Source: Bacteroidia bacterium (lineage in GTDB: Bacteria > Bacteroidota > Bacteroidia > 2-12-FULL-35-15). From it: a DNA stretch of 64,000 bases. Under the pieces are notes generated by a model. The model was not told the origin of the DNA. It did not search any database and saw only the letters and a list, made by a program, of their open reading frames with translations. Below, one piece after another: positions 24,935-34,093 of this stretch; positions within the stretch are counted from its first letter, which is position 1, and each line of letters begins with the position of its first letter. A program made the translations under genes and the position numbers. Location: NCBI GenBank assembly GCA_020051175.1, contig JAGVJJ010000060.1:1-64000 (forward strand), written 5' to 3'.

Positions 24935-27283
24935 TTACAATTTAGCCTTAATCTCCACCATATCGTATCCTTCAATGATATCACCAACTTTAATGTCGTT
25001 AAAGTTTTTAATGTTCAATCCGCACTCAAAGCCTTTGTTCACCTCTTTTACATCGTCTTTGAAACGTTTTAGTGAACCAAGTTCGCCAGTGTGAACAACA
25101 ATACCATCGCGGATAATACGTATTTTGGTGTTACGGTTTACTTTACCATCCAGTACAAAACATCCGGCAATGTTACCTACTTTAGTGATGTTGAATACCT
25201 CACGTATTTCGATGTTGCAAACTGTTTTCTCTTCAAACTCCGGTGCCAATAAGCCTTCCATCGCAGCTTTGATTTCATTGATGGCGTTGTAGATGATAGA
25301 GTACAAACGGATATCGATTTGTTCTGTTTCAGCCAGCTTGCGCGCTCCTGCCGAAGGACGGACCTGGAAGCCCACAATAATAGCGTTGGATGCAGATGCA
25401 AGCAATACATCCGATTCACTGATAGCACCAACTGATTTGTGAATAATCTTAACAGAAACCTTTTCTGTGGAAAGCTTTTGTAAAGAGTCGGCAAGCGCTT
25501 CAACAGAACCATCCACGTCACCTTTAACAATTACGTTCAGCTCTTTAAAGTTACCGATAGCCAAACGTCTTCCAATCTCATCAAGCGTAATGTGCTTGTT
25601 GGTGCGGATCCCTTGTTCACGCTGCAACTGTAAACGTTTAGCAGCAATCTCTCGCGCTTCGCGTTCATCGGCCATTACGTGAAACTTATCACCGGCCTGC
25701 GGTGCACCGCTTAAGCCAAGTAAAGCAGCAGGGATTGACGGACCAGCTTCCTTAACCACCTGTCCACGCTCATTGTGCAGGGCTTTTACTTTTCCACTGA
25801 AACAACCGGCAAGTACAATGTCGCCTACACGTAATGTTCCAGCCTCAACAAGTACGGTACTTACGTAACCACGTCCTTTATCGAGCTCAGATTCCACAAC
25901 AGTGCCGATAGCATTCTTATTCGGGTTTGCTTTCAGGTTCAGCATTTCAGCTTCAAGCAATACTTTTTCAAGCAAAGCATCAATGTTCAAGCCTTTTTTG
26001 GCCGAGATTTCCTGGGCCTGCACTTTACCGCCCCATTCTTCAACAAGGAGATTTTGTTGTGCAAGGGCTTCTTTAATTTTATTCGGGTTTGCTCCCGGTT
26101 TGTCAATTTTATTGATTGCAATAACAATTGGAACACCAGCAGCCTGCGCGTGGTTGATGGCCTCTATGGTTTGAGGCATCACACCATCGTCAGCCGCAAC
26201 CACAATGATAGCAATGTCCGTAACCTGTGCACCGCGGGCACGCATTGCGGTAAACGCTTCGTGGCCCGGAGTATCAAGGAACGTGATGGCTTTGCCATTG
26301 TCGAGCTTCACATTGTAAGCCCCGATGTGCTGGGTGATGCCACCGGCCTCACCTGCAATTACGTTAGCTTTACGGATATAATCGAGCAAAGATGTTTTAC
26401 CATGGTCAACGTGGCCCATTACCGTAACAATTGGAGAACGCGATACTAAATCCTCTTCTCTGTCTTCCTCTTCTTTAATGGCCTCCTGTACTTCAACACT
26501 TACGAACTCCAGCTTGTAGCCAAATTCTTCGGCCACAATGGAAAGTGTATCTGCATCCAGGCGCTGGTTAATGGACACAAACAGTCCAAGGCTCATACAA
26601 GTTGAAATAATATCATTAACAGCAACGTCCATCATCTGCGCCAACTGGTTGGCCGATACGAATTCTGTTACTTTGATTACCTTTTTTTCTGCTGCTTCCT
26701 GCTCTGCTGCATCCTGCGTACGTTCACTGATAAGATCACGTTTTGTTCTACGATGTTTGGAAGCTTTGGATTTACCAGCGCCACTCAGGCGTGCCAGTGT
26801 TTCTTTGATTTGAGCCTGAATCTCGTCTGGTGTCAGCTCAACTTTAGGAGCTTTATTGAACTTACCTTTTTGCCCTCCGGGCGTGAATTTTGGTTTAGCT
26901 GCACCGCTGCCACCAGTTCCGGAAGTGGCTGTATTCTCTCCACCCTCCTTATTCCAGTTGTCGCCTAAAGTTCCGCCACCAAAGCTTTTGCGGATGCGTT
27001 TGCGCTTTTTCTTATTGTCGGCCGGAATGGATGCAGAAGAAGAAGCCACCGGTTTTTTACGGTCATCTTTAACCGGCAATTCAATCTTACCTAATATTTT
27101 AGGACCTTCCAGCTTTTCAATCTTTGTTTCGTAAAAATCTACCTGTTGCTCCGGAGTTACCGTGTCAACAGTTTGTTCAGCAACAGGTGTTTCAATCACC
27201 GGCTCAGTTTCCGGTTCTTTTTCTGTTGTTTTTGATTTTTCCTTAGTAGATTTTTTATCTTCTTTTGCAGCTTTGGTTTTATC
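24935..27283 (-). CDS. infB: Translation initiation factor IF-2, main part (frame after the A8 run)
   Basis: IF-2 is the GTPase that brings initiator tRNA to the 30S subunit and promotes subunit joining. This frame carries the G domain with G1 [13 protein letters not shown]3 [15 protein letters not shown] and G4 NKID. Domains II and III follow, with a C-terminal tRNA-binding domain ending in [15 protein letters not shown]. The frame opens directly at the A8 tract and has no natural ATG start near its beginning (a GTG occurs at 27199). It continues the N-terminal frame at 27279-27806 if one A is removed. Joined, the protein would be about 958 aa, normal for Bacteroidota. As IF-2 is essential, the break is probably a sequencing error or is bypassed by slippage. 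Confidence 0.93.
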   Translation of the reverse strand, partial: DKTKAAKEDKKSTKEKSKTTEKEPETEPVIETPVAEQTVDTVTPEQQVDFYETKIEKLEGPKILGKIELPVKDDRKKPVASSSASIPADNKKKRKRIRKSFGGGTLGDNWNKEGGENTATSGTGGSGAAKPKFTPGGQKGKFNKAPKVELTPDEIQAQIKETLARLSGAGKSKASKHRRTKRDLISERTQDAAEQEAAEKKVIKVTEFVSANQLAQMMDVAVNDIISTCMSLGLFVSINQRLDADTLSIVAEEFGYKLEFVSVEVQEAIKEEEDREEDLVSRSPIVTVMGHVDHGKTSLLDYIRKANVIAGEAGGITQHIGAYNVKLDNGKAITFLDTPGHEAFTAMRARGAQVTDIAIIVVAADDGVMPQTIEAINHAQAAGVPIVIAINKIDKPGANPNKIKEALAQQNLLVEEWGGKVQAQEISAKKGLNIDALLEKVLLEAEMLNLKANPNKNAIGTVVESELDKGRGYVSTVLVEAGTLRVGDIVLAGCFSGKVKALHNERGQVVKEAGPSIPAALLGLSGAPQAGDKFHVMADEREAREIAAKRLQLQREQGIRTNKHITLDEIGRRLAIGNFKELNVIVKGDVDGSVEALADSLQKLSTEKVSVKIIHKSVGAISESDVLLASASNAIIVGFQVRPSAGARKLAETEQIDIRLYSIIYNAINEIKAAMEGLLAPEFEEKTVCNIEIREVFNITKVGNIAGCFVLDGKVNRNTKIRIIRDGIVVHTGELGSLKRFKDDVKEVNKGFECGLNIKNFNDIKVGDIIEGYDMVEIKAKL

Positions 27284-27806
27284 CTTTTTTTTCCTCTTCT
27301 TTTTCCGTTTTCGACTTCTTGTCCGGCTTAGTTTTGCTGTTCAGTGCATCCAGATCGATCTTGGAAACAATAGTGAACTTAATGTCGGATTTTGCTTTTT
27401 CAGCTTCCGGCTCTTCAGTTCCTTTTTTGGTGCTTGTTTCTGCCGTCTTTTTTGTTTCTTCGGCTACAACCGGTTTTTCCGGAGCAATGTTCTGAACATT
27501 TTTGATGAGGATAACATCCTCTTCTTCCGGTTTACGTGTTTCCGGCTTTTTTACATCCTGTTCAAGGCTGATGGCTTCTTTTTTTGCACGTATACTTGTA
27601 GTAGCAACCTGTTGGGCCTCTTCTTTAGCGGCTTTTTCAGACTGATACTCTTTTGATAAGAGCGCATAAAGATCATCCGAGATCTTTGCCATAGGATTGT
27701 TTTCTATGGCGTGGCCCTTGCTTTTAAGAAACTCCGTGATTGTAGAAACGCTCACATTGAGTTCCTTGGCTACTTTACTTAATCTTTGACCTGTTTTTTC
27801 TGACAT
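27279..27806 (-). CDS. infB: Translation initiation factor IF-2, N-terminal part (frame before the A8 run)
   Basis: This frame is the 5' part of infB. It begins with [19 protein letters not shown], the conserved IF-2 N-terminal helical domain that resembles a helix-turn-helix. A charged, Lys/Glu-rich linker follows, typical of Bacteroidota IF-2. It ends at a stop 2 codons after eight consecutive A residues (plus-strand T run 27285-27292). Deletion of one base would fuse it in frame to the GTPase part. The start is preceded by a repeat-rich gap after nusA. Confidence 0.9.
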   Translation of the reverse strand: MSEKTGQRLSKVAKELNVSVSTITEFLKSKGHAIENNPMAKISDDLYALLSKEYQSEKAAKEEAQQVATTSIRAKKEAISLEQDVKKPETRKPEEEDVILIKNVQNIAPEKPVVAEETKKTAETSTKKGTEEPEAEKAKSDIKFTIVSKIDLDALNSKTKPDKKSKTEKEEEKKG

Positions 27807-27816
27807 ATTTTTTTCT

Positions 27817-27967
27817 ACGAATAGCGAATTTTAACGAATTACGAATCTTTGTGATTCCTGTGTTTTGTTTTTATTTATATAAATATTGCGAATAATGTGT
27901 TTTTCCTAATAAATACAAATCTTAACGTCAATCCGCAATTCGTTATTCGTTAAAATTCGTAATTCGC
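27817..27967. repeat. Inverted pair of CGAATT-family repeats between nusA and infB
   Basis: ACGAATAGCGAATTTTAACG at 27817-27836, plus flanking CGAATTACGAAT, is mirrored by TTCGTTATTCGTTAAAATTCG and CGTAATTCGC at 27934-27967. The two copies can pair across a loop of about 90 nt in the nusA-infB transcript. Related sequence occurs at 14827-14965 and 51579-51610. Confidence 0.6.
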
Positions 27968-27972
27968 AGGGC

Positions 27973-29223
27973 TTATTCGAACTCTGATTGTAATATTTGT
28001 TTTACTTCATTTACAGTTATTTCTTCCAGGTCAGTGCGTTTTACAAGCTCTTCTGTTGAAAGCTCCAATACGCTCTTTGCTGTGTCGCAACCGATGTTTT
28101 TCAATTCATCCAGCACCCATCCTTCGATCTCGTCTGCAAATTCTTCCAGATCCACATCTTCTGTATCAATATCGGTATCACGGTAAACATCAATTTCATA
28201 CCCAGTCAATTTTCCGGCCAGCTTAATGTTGTGTCCGCCTTTTCCAATTGCTAAAGATACCTGGTCTGGTTTTAAATATACTTCAGCACGTTTGTTTTCC
28301 TCATCTAATTTTACGGATGTAATTTTTGCAGGGCTCAAAGCACGTGTGATGAACAAAGAGTTGTTGGATGTAAAGTTGATAACATCAATGTTTTCGTTAC
28401 GCAACTCACGCACAATACCGTGAATACGTGAGCCTTTCATACCCACACACGCTCCAACCGGGTCAATCCTGTCATCATAAGATTCCACAGCCACTTTTGC
28501 TCTTTCACCTGGTTCACGAACAATTTTCTTAATGGTAATAAGTCCGTCAAATACTTCTGGAACCTCAAGTTCAAATAAACGTTCCAGGAATGCAGAAGAG
28601 CTGCGTGATAAAATGATTACAGGAGTATTGTTTTTCATTTCCACGCGCTGAACTACAGCACGGATGGTATCTCCTTTTTTATAGAAATCCGAAGGGATTT
28701 GCTCTGTTTTAGGCAAAATAAGTTCATTCCCTTCTTCATCCAGAATAAGCAATTCTTTTTTCCAAATCTGGTAAACTTCACCAACCATGATTTCACCCAC
28801 TTTCTCTTTGTATTTTTTATACAAACTGTCTTTTTCAAGTTCAAGGATTTTCGAAATCAGGTTCTGACGTACAGCAAGTACGGCACGTCTTCCGAAATCT
28901 TCCAATTTTACTGGTGTTGTTACCTCTTCACCAAGCTCGAAGCTCGGATCAATTTTGTGGGCTTCAGTAAGACTGATGTGTTTGCCTTCTAAATAGTCGA
29001 AACTGTCTTCAGCGAATTCATCATCCACTATTTCGCGGTTTTGCCATATCTCTATGTCGCCACGGTCAGGATTTACGATGATGTCAAAGTTTTCATCTGA
29101 ACCAAATTTTTTCACAAGCATGCTGCGGAATACGTCTTCAATGATGCTCATTAATGTAGCTCTGTCGATGTTTTTTACTTCTTTGAATTCTGAGAATGAT
29201 TCAATTAAATTGATGCTTTCCAT
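27973..29223 (-). CDS. nusA: Transcription termination/antitermination factor NusA
   Basis: This 416-aa protein has the NusA domain order: N-terminal RNA-polymerase-binding domain (1-125), S1 (about 130-200) and KH1/KH2 (about 225-345, with GACVGMKGSRIHGIVREL and LAIGKGGHNIKLAGKL). A short acidic C-terminal tail with one helix-hairpin-like repeat (LEEFADEIEGWVLDELKNIGCD) completes it. It binds RNA polymerase and nascent RNA to control pausing, termination and antitermination. It lies 11 nt downstream of rimP and upstream of infB, the classical operon order. The leader hairpin before rimP may allow autoregulation. Confidence 0.97.
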   Translation of the reverse strand: MESINLIESFSEFKEVKNIDRATLMSIIEDVFRSMLVKKFGSDENFDIIVNPDRGDIEIWQNREIVDDEFAEDSFDYLEGKHISLTEAHKIDPSFELGEEVTTPVKLEDFGRRAVLAVRQNLISKILELEKDSLYKKYKEKVGEIMVGEVYQIWKKELLILDEEGNELILPKTEQIPSDFYKKGDTIRAVVQRVEMKNNTPVIILSRSSSAFLERLFELEVPEVFDGLITIKKIVREPGERAKVAVESYDDRIDPVGACVGMKGSRIHGIVRELRNENIDVINFTSNNSLFITRALSPAKITSVKLDEENKRAEVYLKPDQVSLAIGKGGHNIKLAGKLTGYEIDVYRDTDIDTEDVDLEEFADEIEGWVLDELKNIGCDTAKSVLELSTEELVKRTDLEEITVNEVKQILQSEFE

Positions 29224-29234
29224 TTTTTTAATTA

Positions 29235-29699
29235 TTAAAATGATATTACAACTTTAGTTTCTTTGATTTGATTAAATGTTAAGGATGTGTTATTTATTAC
29301 TACTTGTTTTGATTTTTTTCCTTCTGTTTTTTCTTTTGAGCGTGTTTCAAGCACAATGCCTTCATCGTTCACGGAAACCAGTTTGCCTGTAAGTTTCTGA
29401 TTTCCTTTTGTAAGAACATCTACCTGTTTATCCAAATATTTCTGATACTGGCGCAGAATTTTGAACGGTTCTGTAAGTCCTGGCGACATTACATTCAGCT
29501 CAAAATCTTCCTGTTCGCGATCAAGGCTAAACTCTACATGTCTGCTCATATCCACACAGTCGCCAATAGAAACTCCTTTATCATTATCCAGAAGGATAGT
29601 GATTTTATTTCCCGGCTTTACGCTTATATCTACAATAAAATTAGTAGTTCCAGCAAGTTTTTCTTCGGCCAGCTTTTTTATTTGTTCAACAGTGATCAT
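29235..29699 (-). CDS. rimP: Ribosome maturation factor RimP
   Basis: This 154-aa protein of the RimP family is needed for 30S subunit maturation. It shows the two-domain layout: an alpha/beta N-terminal domain with GVSIGDCVDMSRHVEFSLDRE and the conserved ELNVMSPGLTEPFKILRQYQKYL, and an SH3-like C-terminal domain (LTGKLVSVNDEGIVLE). It is the first gene of rimP-nusA-infB. It has a well-formed promoter (29770-29800) and a terminator-like hairpin in its leader (29715-29740). Confidence 0.96.
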   Translation of the reverse strand: MITVEQIKKLAEEKLAGTTNFIVDISVKPGNKITILLDNDKGVSIGDCVDMSRHVEFSLDREQEDFELNVMSPGLTEPFKILRQYQKYLDKQVDVLTKGNQKLTGKLVSVNDEGIVLETRSKEKTEGKKSKQVVINNTSLTFNQIKETKVVISF

Positions 29700-29714
29700 T
29701 CTTTTAATTCAGGC

Positions 29715-29740
29715 CAAAAGAAAAGGGGCTGAAGGCCCCT
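29715..29740 (-). promoter_or_regulatory. Attenuator-like hairpin in the rimP leader
   Basis: On the minus strand AGGGGC-CTTCA-GCCCCT is followed at once by TTTCTTTT, an intrinsic-terminator form. It lies between the predicted transcription start (about 29,765) and the rimP ATG (29699), so read-through is required for the operon to be expressed. Control by NusA or translation state is an inference. No leftward-transcribed gene lies upstream that would need a terminator here. Confidence 0.6.
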
Positions 29741-29769
29741 CTCTTTTGTTCTCTCATATTTTAACAGTG

Positions 29770-29800
29770 CAAATATACAACATTTAACGGAATCAACAAA
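29770..29800 (-). promoter_or_regulatory. Promoter of rimP-nusA-infB
   Basis: On the minus strand TTTG (29797-29800), a 19-nt spacer and TATATTTG (29770-29777) match the Bacteroidota promoter consensus closely. Confidence 0.7.
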
Positions 29801-29921
29801 ATTTATTTGTGCAACAATTTGCAACTTTTAATCGTATTAATTGGCATAAATAACATTTTTGTCGAAATAATTTACCTCTTGGTACGTTATTTTCATAAAG
29901 ATTGTTAAATAAAAACCCAAC

Positions 29922-30245
29922 ATGGAAACGTTCCTTGAAAAATCCTCAAAAACGGATACTAAAAGCATGTTAAAACCCTCGATGCTATTAGTGTTCATGG
30001 TACTTTCAGCCTTACAAAGTATGGCTCAAAGTGAAGCAATGACAGAAGTACAAAAGAAAGCTGAACACCAAGAATTTTTAAGCTATGTGTTTATGGTGGT
30101 AGGTTTTGTGGCTATCATTGCAATTGCCTGGTTCAGTGTTAAAAAGAAGTCTGGTGAAAGCACTAACCATCATCATCACCCGGTTCACCATCATCACCAT
30201 CACGGTTCCCACGACAAGCGTTATGGAACCCATCACGCTAAATAA
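29922..30245 (+). CDS. Small membrane protein with polyhistidine tail
   Basis: This 107-aa protein is not recognised as a family. A first hydrophobic segment (about 20-35, LLVFMVLSALQSMAQ) looks like a signal peptide. A transmembrane helix lies at about 53-70 (YVFMVVGFVAIIAIAWF), followed by KKK. The tail contains two His clusters of 4 and 6 residues, with further His to the end (GSHDKRYGTHH). The tail would lie on the cytoplasmic side by the positive-inside rule. Such tails bind Ni, Zn or Cu, so metal storage, chaperoning or sensing is possible. It is a single gene ended by a strong terminator at 30280-30312. Confidence 0.75.
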   Translation: METFLEKSSKTDTKSMLKPSMLLVFMVLSALQSMAQSEAMTEVQKKAEHQEFLSYVFMVVGFVAIIAIAWFSVKKKSGESTNHHHHPVHHHHHHGSHDKRYGTHHAK

Positions 30246-30279
30246 TCCCGAATAAATAAATTTTAATTTATTGAAAATG

Positions 30280-30312
30280 TGGCTGTTAGCTTTCTGGCTA
30301 ATAGCCATTTTT
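30280..30312 (+). terminator. Terminator of the His-rich protein gene
   Basis: An 11-bp stem (TGGCTGTTAGC, 30280-30290, with GCTAATAGCCA, 30297-30307, one G-T pair) and a 6-nt loop are followed by TTTTT. It lies 35 nt after the stop codon. Confidence 0.85.
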
Positions 30313-30353
30313 CGTTTTATTGCGAGTACATCTTCTGTTGCAGGTATTTGTGC

Positions 30354-30361
30354 TATTTTTG
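30354..30361 (+). promoter_or_regulatory. -7 element of folB
   Basis: TATTTTTG matches TAnnTTTG and lies 25 nt before the folB ATG, downstream of the preceding terminator. Confidence 0.45.
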
Positions 30362-30386
30362 TGCATCTGAACAAATAGAATGGTTT

Positions 30387-30737
30387 ATGCATAAAATACT
30401 TGTAGAGGGCATAAAGGTGTATGCTTACCACGGTTGCCTTGAGGAAGAAGGGCGTATAGGGGCGAATTACCTGGTAGATGTTGTGATGAAAACCGACTTT
30501 TCGCTGGCAGCACAAACCGATGATTTAACAAAAACAATTGACTATGTTGTTGTTTATGAGATTATTAAGAGACAAATGGCCATTCGCTCAAAATTGATTG
30601 AACAGGTCGGCCAGCGGATTGTGGATGAACTTAAGGGCGCTTTTCAATCTATTCAGGAGCTGGAGGTGAAGGTTACCAAGCTCAATCCTCCTATGAATGG
30701 TAATGTAGAAAGAGTAAGTATTGTAATCTCTGCCTGA
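30387..30737 (+). CDS. folB: Dihydroneopterin aldolase
   Basis: This 116-aa FolB protein converts 7,8-dihydroneopterin to 6-hydroxymethyl-dihydropterin in folate synthesis. Family hallmarks are the N-terminal VEGIKVYAYHGCLEEEGRIGANYLVDV with the active-site Tyr/His region, the TIDYVVVYEII pterin-binding segment with conserved Tyr and LIEQVGQRIV, and a C-terminal VKVTKLNPPM. The start is ATG 30387, where the conserved protein begins; upstream in-frame codons run through the promoter and the terminator. It overlaps the following CWC gene by 1 nt (TGATG), suggesting translational coupling. Confidence 0.93.
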   Translation: MHKILVEGIKVYAYHGCLEEEGRIGANYLVDVVMKTDFSLAAQTDDLTKTIDYVVVYEIIKRQMAIRSKLIEQVGQRIVDELKGAFQSIQELEVKVTKLNPPMNGNVERVSIVISA

Positions 30738-30931
30738 TGCCTTTAAAGAAGTGTTCAAAATGCGGTGACGGATTTCAATGTGGCTGTGATGCGAGCGGTT
30801 GCTGGTGCGAAGGTTTAACTGTTGAAAAAACTACCCTGGAACAGCTGAAAAATCAATTTGATAATTGCTTATGCCCTAAATGTTTAGAGCAATATTCCAG
30901 TAAAGACATAAAAAATAGATTAAATAAGTAA
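30737..30931 (+). CDS. Cysteine-rich CWC family protein
   Basis: This 64-aa protein matches the cysteine-rich CWC family: C-SKC, then FQCGCDASGCWCEG and a final CLCPKC, with nine to ten Cys in all, probably a zinc-binding fold. The function is unknown in the family. It is co-transcribed with folB. Confidence 0.85.
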   Translation: MPLKKCSKCGDGFQCGCDASGCWCEGLTVEKTTLEQLKNQFDNCLCPKCLEQYSSKDIKNRLNK

Positions 30932-30940
30932 AATTTTACT

Positions 30941-30948
30941 TATTTTTG
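30941..30948 (+). promoter_or_regulatory. -7 element upstream of tRNA-Cys
   Basis: TATTTTTG matches the -7 consensus and lies about 95 nt before the tRNA. A perfect hairpin GGGTTC-TGT-GAACCC (30968-30982) follows in the presumed leader. Confidence 0.35.
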
Positions 30949-31042
30949 CGAACCCAAAATGAATTTAGGGTTCTGTGAACCCGTTCCGATAGCTCGGGAG
31001 GTTGGCTGAGCAAGCTTAAGCTCTAAAAAAAAAAGTAAAAAT

Positions 31043-31113
31043 GGTCCTGTGGCCGAGTGGCTAGGCTGAGCTCTGCAAAAGCTCCTACAGCGGTTCGAAT
31101 CCGCTCGGGACCT
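31043..31113 (+). tRNA. tRNA-Cys (GCA)
   Basis: A complete cloverleaf is seen. The acceptor stem is GGTCCTG/CGGGACC with discriminator T73, typical of tRNA-Cys. The D arm is GCC/GGC, the anticodon stem GAGCT/AGCTC with loop CTGCAAA (anticodon GCA), and the T arm AGCGG-TTCGAAT-CCGCT. CCA is not encoded. A terminator follows at 31128-31160. Confidence 0.96.
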
Positions 31114-31127
31114 CTTAAAAATAAAGA

Positions 31128-31160
31128 AAAGCTCCCTGATTTTCGGGGAGCTTTCTTTTT
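31128..31160 (+). terminator. Terminator of tRNA-Cys
   Basis: AAAGCTCCC (31128-31136) pairs with GGGAGCTTT (31146-31154) across a 9-nt loop, followed by CTTTTT. The next ~190 nt up to the sigma factor gene hold no other clear feature. Confidence 0.85.
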
Positions 31161-31349
31161 AAGCCCATGTGCTTTCCAGGGTATTGATTTGAATGGATAC
31201 TCCAACTTCCCCGTTACTTCATCTTTTCAGACGTTTATAATTGATGGGATATAAATCCATCTTTATTTGATTAAAACAAAAAATCAATTTTTGATCGTTT
31301 TGCGGTTACTTTTTAAAAGTGCTGACATTAATAAGAAAAATTACTAGTT

Positions 31350-31898
31350 ATGACAGACCAGGAGATACTATTAAATATTCGTAATGGGAATTTGAATAAG
31401 CCCGTAAAAATGCTCTATAACGAATTCCCTAAAATTAAGGCTGGTATTATATCAGCAGGAGGTGATGCGGAAACTGCAGAAGAACTGTTTCACGATGCAT
31501 TGATTGTTCTTATCGAAAAAGTAAACCATCCGGCATTTGAGTTGAAATCAAAATTGTCGACTTTTCTTTATGGCATTGCCCGTTTTTTGTGGATGAACGC
31601 GCATCGAAAACAAGCGAGGAACAATAAGGTGGATTGGGCGGATGACATAGAGTTCTCCGATCTGTTGGGTCTCTACGATAACGAGCGCGAAGAAAAGCTC
31701 CTGGCAATGGAAAAAATTATTGCATCACTTTCTGTAAAATGCCAATCGATTTTTGAGCGGTTCTATTTTAAAAATGAATCGATGGATAAAATAGCAAAGG
31801 CACTGGGCTTTTCAAGTGTCAATTCGGCAAAGACTCAAAAATACAAATGTATGGAGCAGGCAATCAAACTCGCTTCAGAAACAACACTTAAAAGATAA
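31350..31898 (+). CDS. ECF-type RNA polymerase sigma factor (pair 1)
   Basis: This 182-aa sigma-70 family protein lacks regions 1 and 3. Region 2 spans about 20-90 (DAETAEELFHDALIVLIEK and STFLYGIARFLWMNAHRK). Region 4 spans about 120-175 (LSVKCQSIFERFYFKNESMDKIAKALGFSSVNSAKTQKYKC). It should direct transcription of a small regulon. The gene is followed after 5 nt by a membrane protein with an anti-sigma-like N terminus, so the pair is probably a signal-responsive switch. A second, related pair lies at 35737-37928. Confidence 0.88.
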   Translation: MTDQEILLNIRNGNLNKPVKMLYNEFPKIKAGIISAGGDAETAEELFHDALIVLIEKVNHPAFELKSKLSTFLYGIARFLWMNAHRKQARNNKVDWADDIEFSDLLGLYDNEREEKLLAMEKIIASLSVKCQSIFERFYFKNESMDKIAKALGFSSVNSAKTQKYKCMEQAIKLASETTLKR

Positions 31899-31903
31899 TA
31901 ACC

Positions 31904-34093
31904 ATGAGATACTCCTTAGAAAATATAGAACGCGCAGACCGCTTTTTAAGCGATGCAATGGATGCCACTGAAAGAGCTTTATTTGAAAAAGCGCTGGAAG
32001 GCAGTGAAGAGCTTCAGCAGCTTGTAAAAATGCAGGGAATAATGATTCAGGCAATAAAGCGGAAGGCGCTGAAAGCGGAAATAATTAACATCCGGAAATC
32101 GGGTGGTAGCGGTTTAACAAACTGGTTGTTAGGTGGGTTTGTCGGAATAGCACTGCTGCTTGCCGGTGTGTTTTTATTTAAAAGCTTCACCTCCGTGAGT
32201 ACGGGCATCAGGAATAATGCAGAAGTGCCAGCCCTGGCATCCCAGTCGATGGTGGATTCTATTTCCCAAGCGGTCAATGTATCGGATAGTTCATCCATTA
32301 TACAAAAGAGTGCTTCAGCAATACACGGGTTAAAAACATGGGTTGCTCCGGATGTACAGGTTTTTCAGGTGTTGCCTTCAGCGGGTGCAACCATTGAAGG
32401 GAAGAACGGCACTCTTGTAATTGTTCCGTCTAATGCCTTTGTTGATGAGAGCAACAAGGTGATCACTGAAATGGTGCAGTTTGAATTGGTTGAAGCACTT
32501 CGCCTGGAAGATATGGTCCTCTACAACCTAACTACAACAGCCGATGGCAAGGCGCTTGAAACAGGTGGTATGCTGCACTTCTACTTTAGTTGTAATGGCA
32601 AAGAGGTTCGCGTAAACCCTGCAAGACCATTGTATGTGGAAGTGCCTACAGAAAAAGTAAAAAAGGGGATGATGGTATTTGAAGGCAAGCCGGATGGAAC
32701 AAAAATGAACTGGAAAAACCCGAAACCACCGAAAAAATTCCTCGCTAACATTAGTTTTGATTTGCTTGATTTTTTACCAACCGGCTTTGAGGATTCAGTA
32801 AGAGCATTAATGCCTTATAAAGGACATATGTCTGCTGATAAAGAGTTGGTGGATAGCCTCTACTATAGCTTGCTTCTGAAAAAAGAAATCGAACCGGTTG
32901 GAGTTCTTAAGGAAGAGGATGCTGCCCGTATTTATGAAGGAGGGAATACGGAAACTACGGCTGATACAGTTTTGAGAACAAAAACAGTTGAAAAGTCTTA
33001 CGCGATTTGTCGTGGTATTGATCCCCTTTCGGTAAAGACAATAAAAACGGAACCATACGCTAAAACATTTATTGCTACAAAAGAGTTTGCAGAGCGTATA
33101 ATAGAGTTGCACCGGTTACAACAGGGCGAAGATTTGCTAAAGCTCTACATCAACAACCTGAGCGGAAATTTGTCGAAAGCTGATTCGGCAGTTGCAATGA
33201 AGCTCTCAAATAAGAATCGGAAAATTTTTGAAGCATTTGCAGCGCAAGGGCTAACCAATGTTAAAGATGCAACTATTTACCAGGAGCGGCTGAATGCTTA
33301 TTACAATAGGAAATACAAGGAGCAGAAGGTCTCCAGGGACCGCCTTCAAAAAGAAATGGCCAGTAAGAATGAAGCAGAGCTGGCGAAGCTGGTTGGGGAG
33401 TATAAAAACTATTTGAAAAATTCGAAGAAGATAAACGGGAATGAGTTGCGTGCCATTGTTGGCCAAATGCCTGCTGCTAATTCTGCTACAAATTCTGTAT
33501 ATGCCTTCCAATGGGCTGCTCCAGGCTGGGTGAATATCGATGGCTACCTTCACCTTTTGTCTAAAGGCAGTGAAGAGGTGGAGATGAAAATAAGCAATTC
33601 ACAAGGAACTACGGAAGTATATCAATGGTTGAATACCATACAAAACCTTACCCCATTGGTGCAAAATAAGGGTGTGTCCAGGGCCTTGTTCCCAAAACGT
33701 GATTCGGAATACGCAAAGGAAATGCAGAATACTTTTTGCTTTGCAATAAGCAAAGAGAAAGACGAATATCGGTGGTTTGATTTCCGTTACAATCCTTATG
33801 AAATACGAAGTGTAGATGTTGTTCTTGAGCCCATGTCAATTGCGGATATAAGATCAAGGTTGGGTATGTATGACAGCAAAGCTGGAAAGGCGCTGGAAGA
33901 TAGGTTAAAATACCTCGAGGAACAGGCAATAAAATTATTGCAGGAAAAAAAGAAACAAGAAGAGTTTTTAAAGAGGATCAGCGAAAAAAGAGCTGTGATT
34001 GTAAAGGATAATCAGGTAGTTGAAAAACTGAGAAAAGTTGCTTTTCAATGTGATGATGAGCCGGAGTTTCGGAGTCAAATTTGGTATAATTAA
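31904..34093 (+). CDS. Membrane protein with anti-sigma-like N terminus (pair 1)
   Basis: The 729-aa product has a cytoplasmic N-terminal helical domain (1-75, IERADRFLSDAMDATERALFEKALEG, similar to anti-sigma starts, without a clear zinc motif). One transmembrane helix follows (about 78-98). The large extracytoplasmic part begins with a beta-rich domain, TLVIVPSNAFVDESNKVITEMVQFELVEA (about 170-200). The same consensus (G-x2-I-x-VPA-SAFVDE-x-GN-x-I) occurs in the partner of the second sigma factor in this window. The C-terminal half is charged and coiled-coil-like. It probably holds sigma factor 1 inactive until an envelope signal is sensed. The ligand is unknown. Confidence 0.75.
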   Translation: MRYSLENIERADRFLSDAMDATERALFEKALEGSEELQQLVKMQGIMIQAIKRKALKAEIINIRKSGGSGLTNWLLGGFVGIALLLAGVFLFKSFTSVSTGIRNNAEVPALASQSMVDSISQAVNVSDSSSIIQKSASAIHGLKTWVAPDVQVFQVLPSAGATIEGKNGTLVIVPSNAFVDESNKVITEMVQFELVEALRLEDMVLYNLTTTADGKALETGGMLHFYFSCNGKEVRVNPARPLYVEVPTEKVKKGMMVFEGKPDGTKMNWKNPKPPKKFLANISFDLLDFLPTGFEDSVRALMPYKGHMSADKELVDSLYYSLLLKKEIEPVGVLKEEDAARIYEGGNTETTADTVLRTKTVEKSYAICRGIDPLSVKTIKTEPYAKTFIATKEFAERIIELHRLQQGEDLLKLYINNLSGNLSKADSAVAMKLSNKNRKIFEAFAAQGLTNVKDATIYQERLNAYYNRKYKEQKVSRDRLQKEMASKNEAELAKLVGEYKNYLKNSKKINGNELRAIVGQMPAANSATNSVYAFQWAAPGWVNIDGYLHLLSKGSEEVEMKISNSQGTTEVYQWLNTIQNLTPLVQNKGVSRALFPKRDSEYAKEMQNTFCFAISKEKDEYRWFDFRYNPYEIRSVDVVLEPMSIADIRSRLGMYDSKAGKALEDRLKYLEEQAIKLLQEKKKQEEFLKRISEKRAVIVKDNQVVEKLRKVAFQCDDEPEFRSQIWYN

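Noticed and set aside
30983-31030. Second tRNA remnant before tRNA-Cys
   Set aside because: AGCTC...GAGC with GG in the loop recalls a D arm, but no acceptor, anticodon or T arm can be paired.
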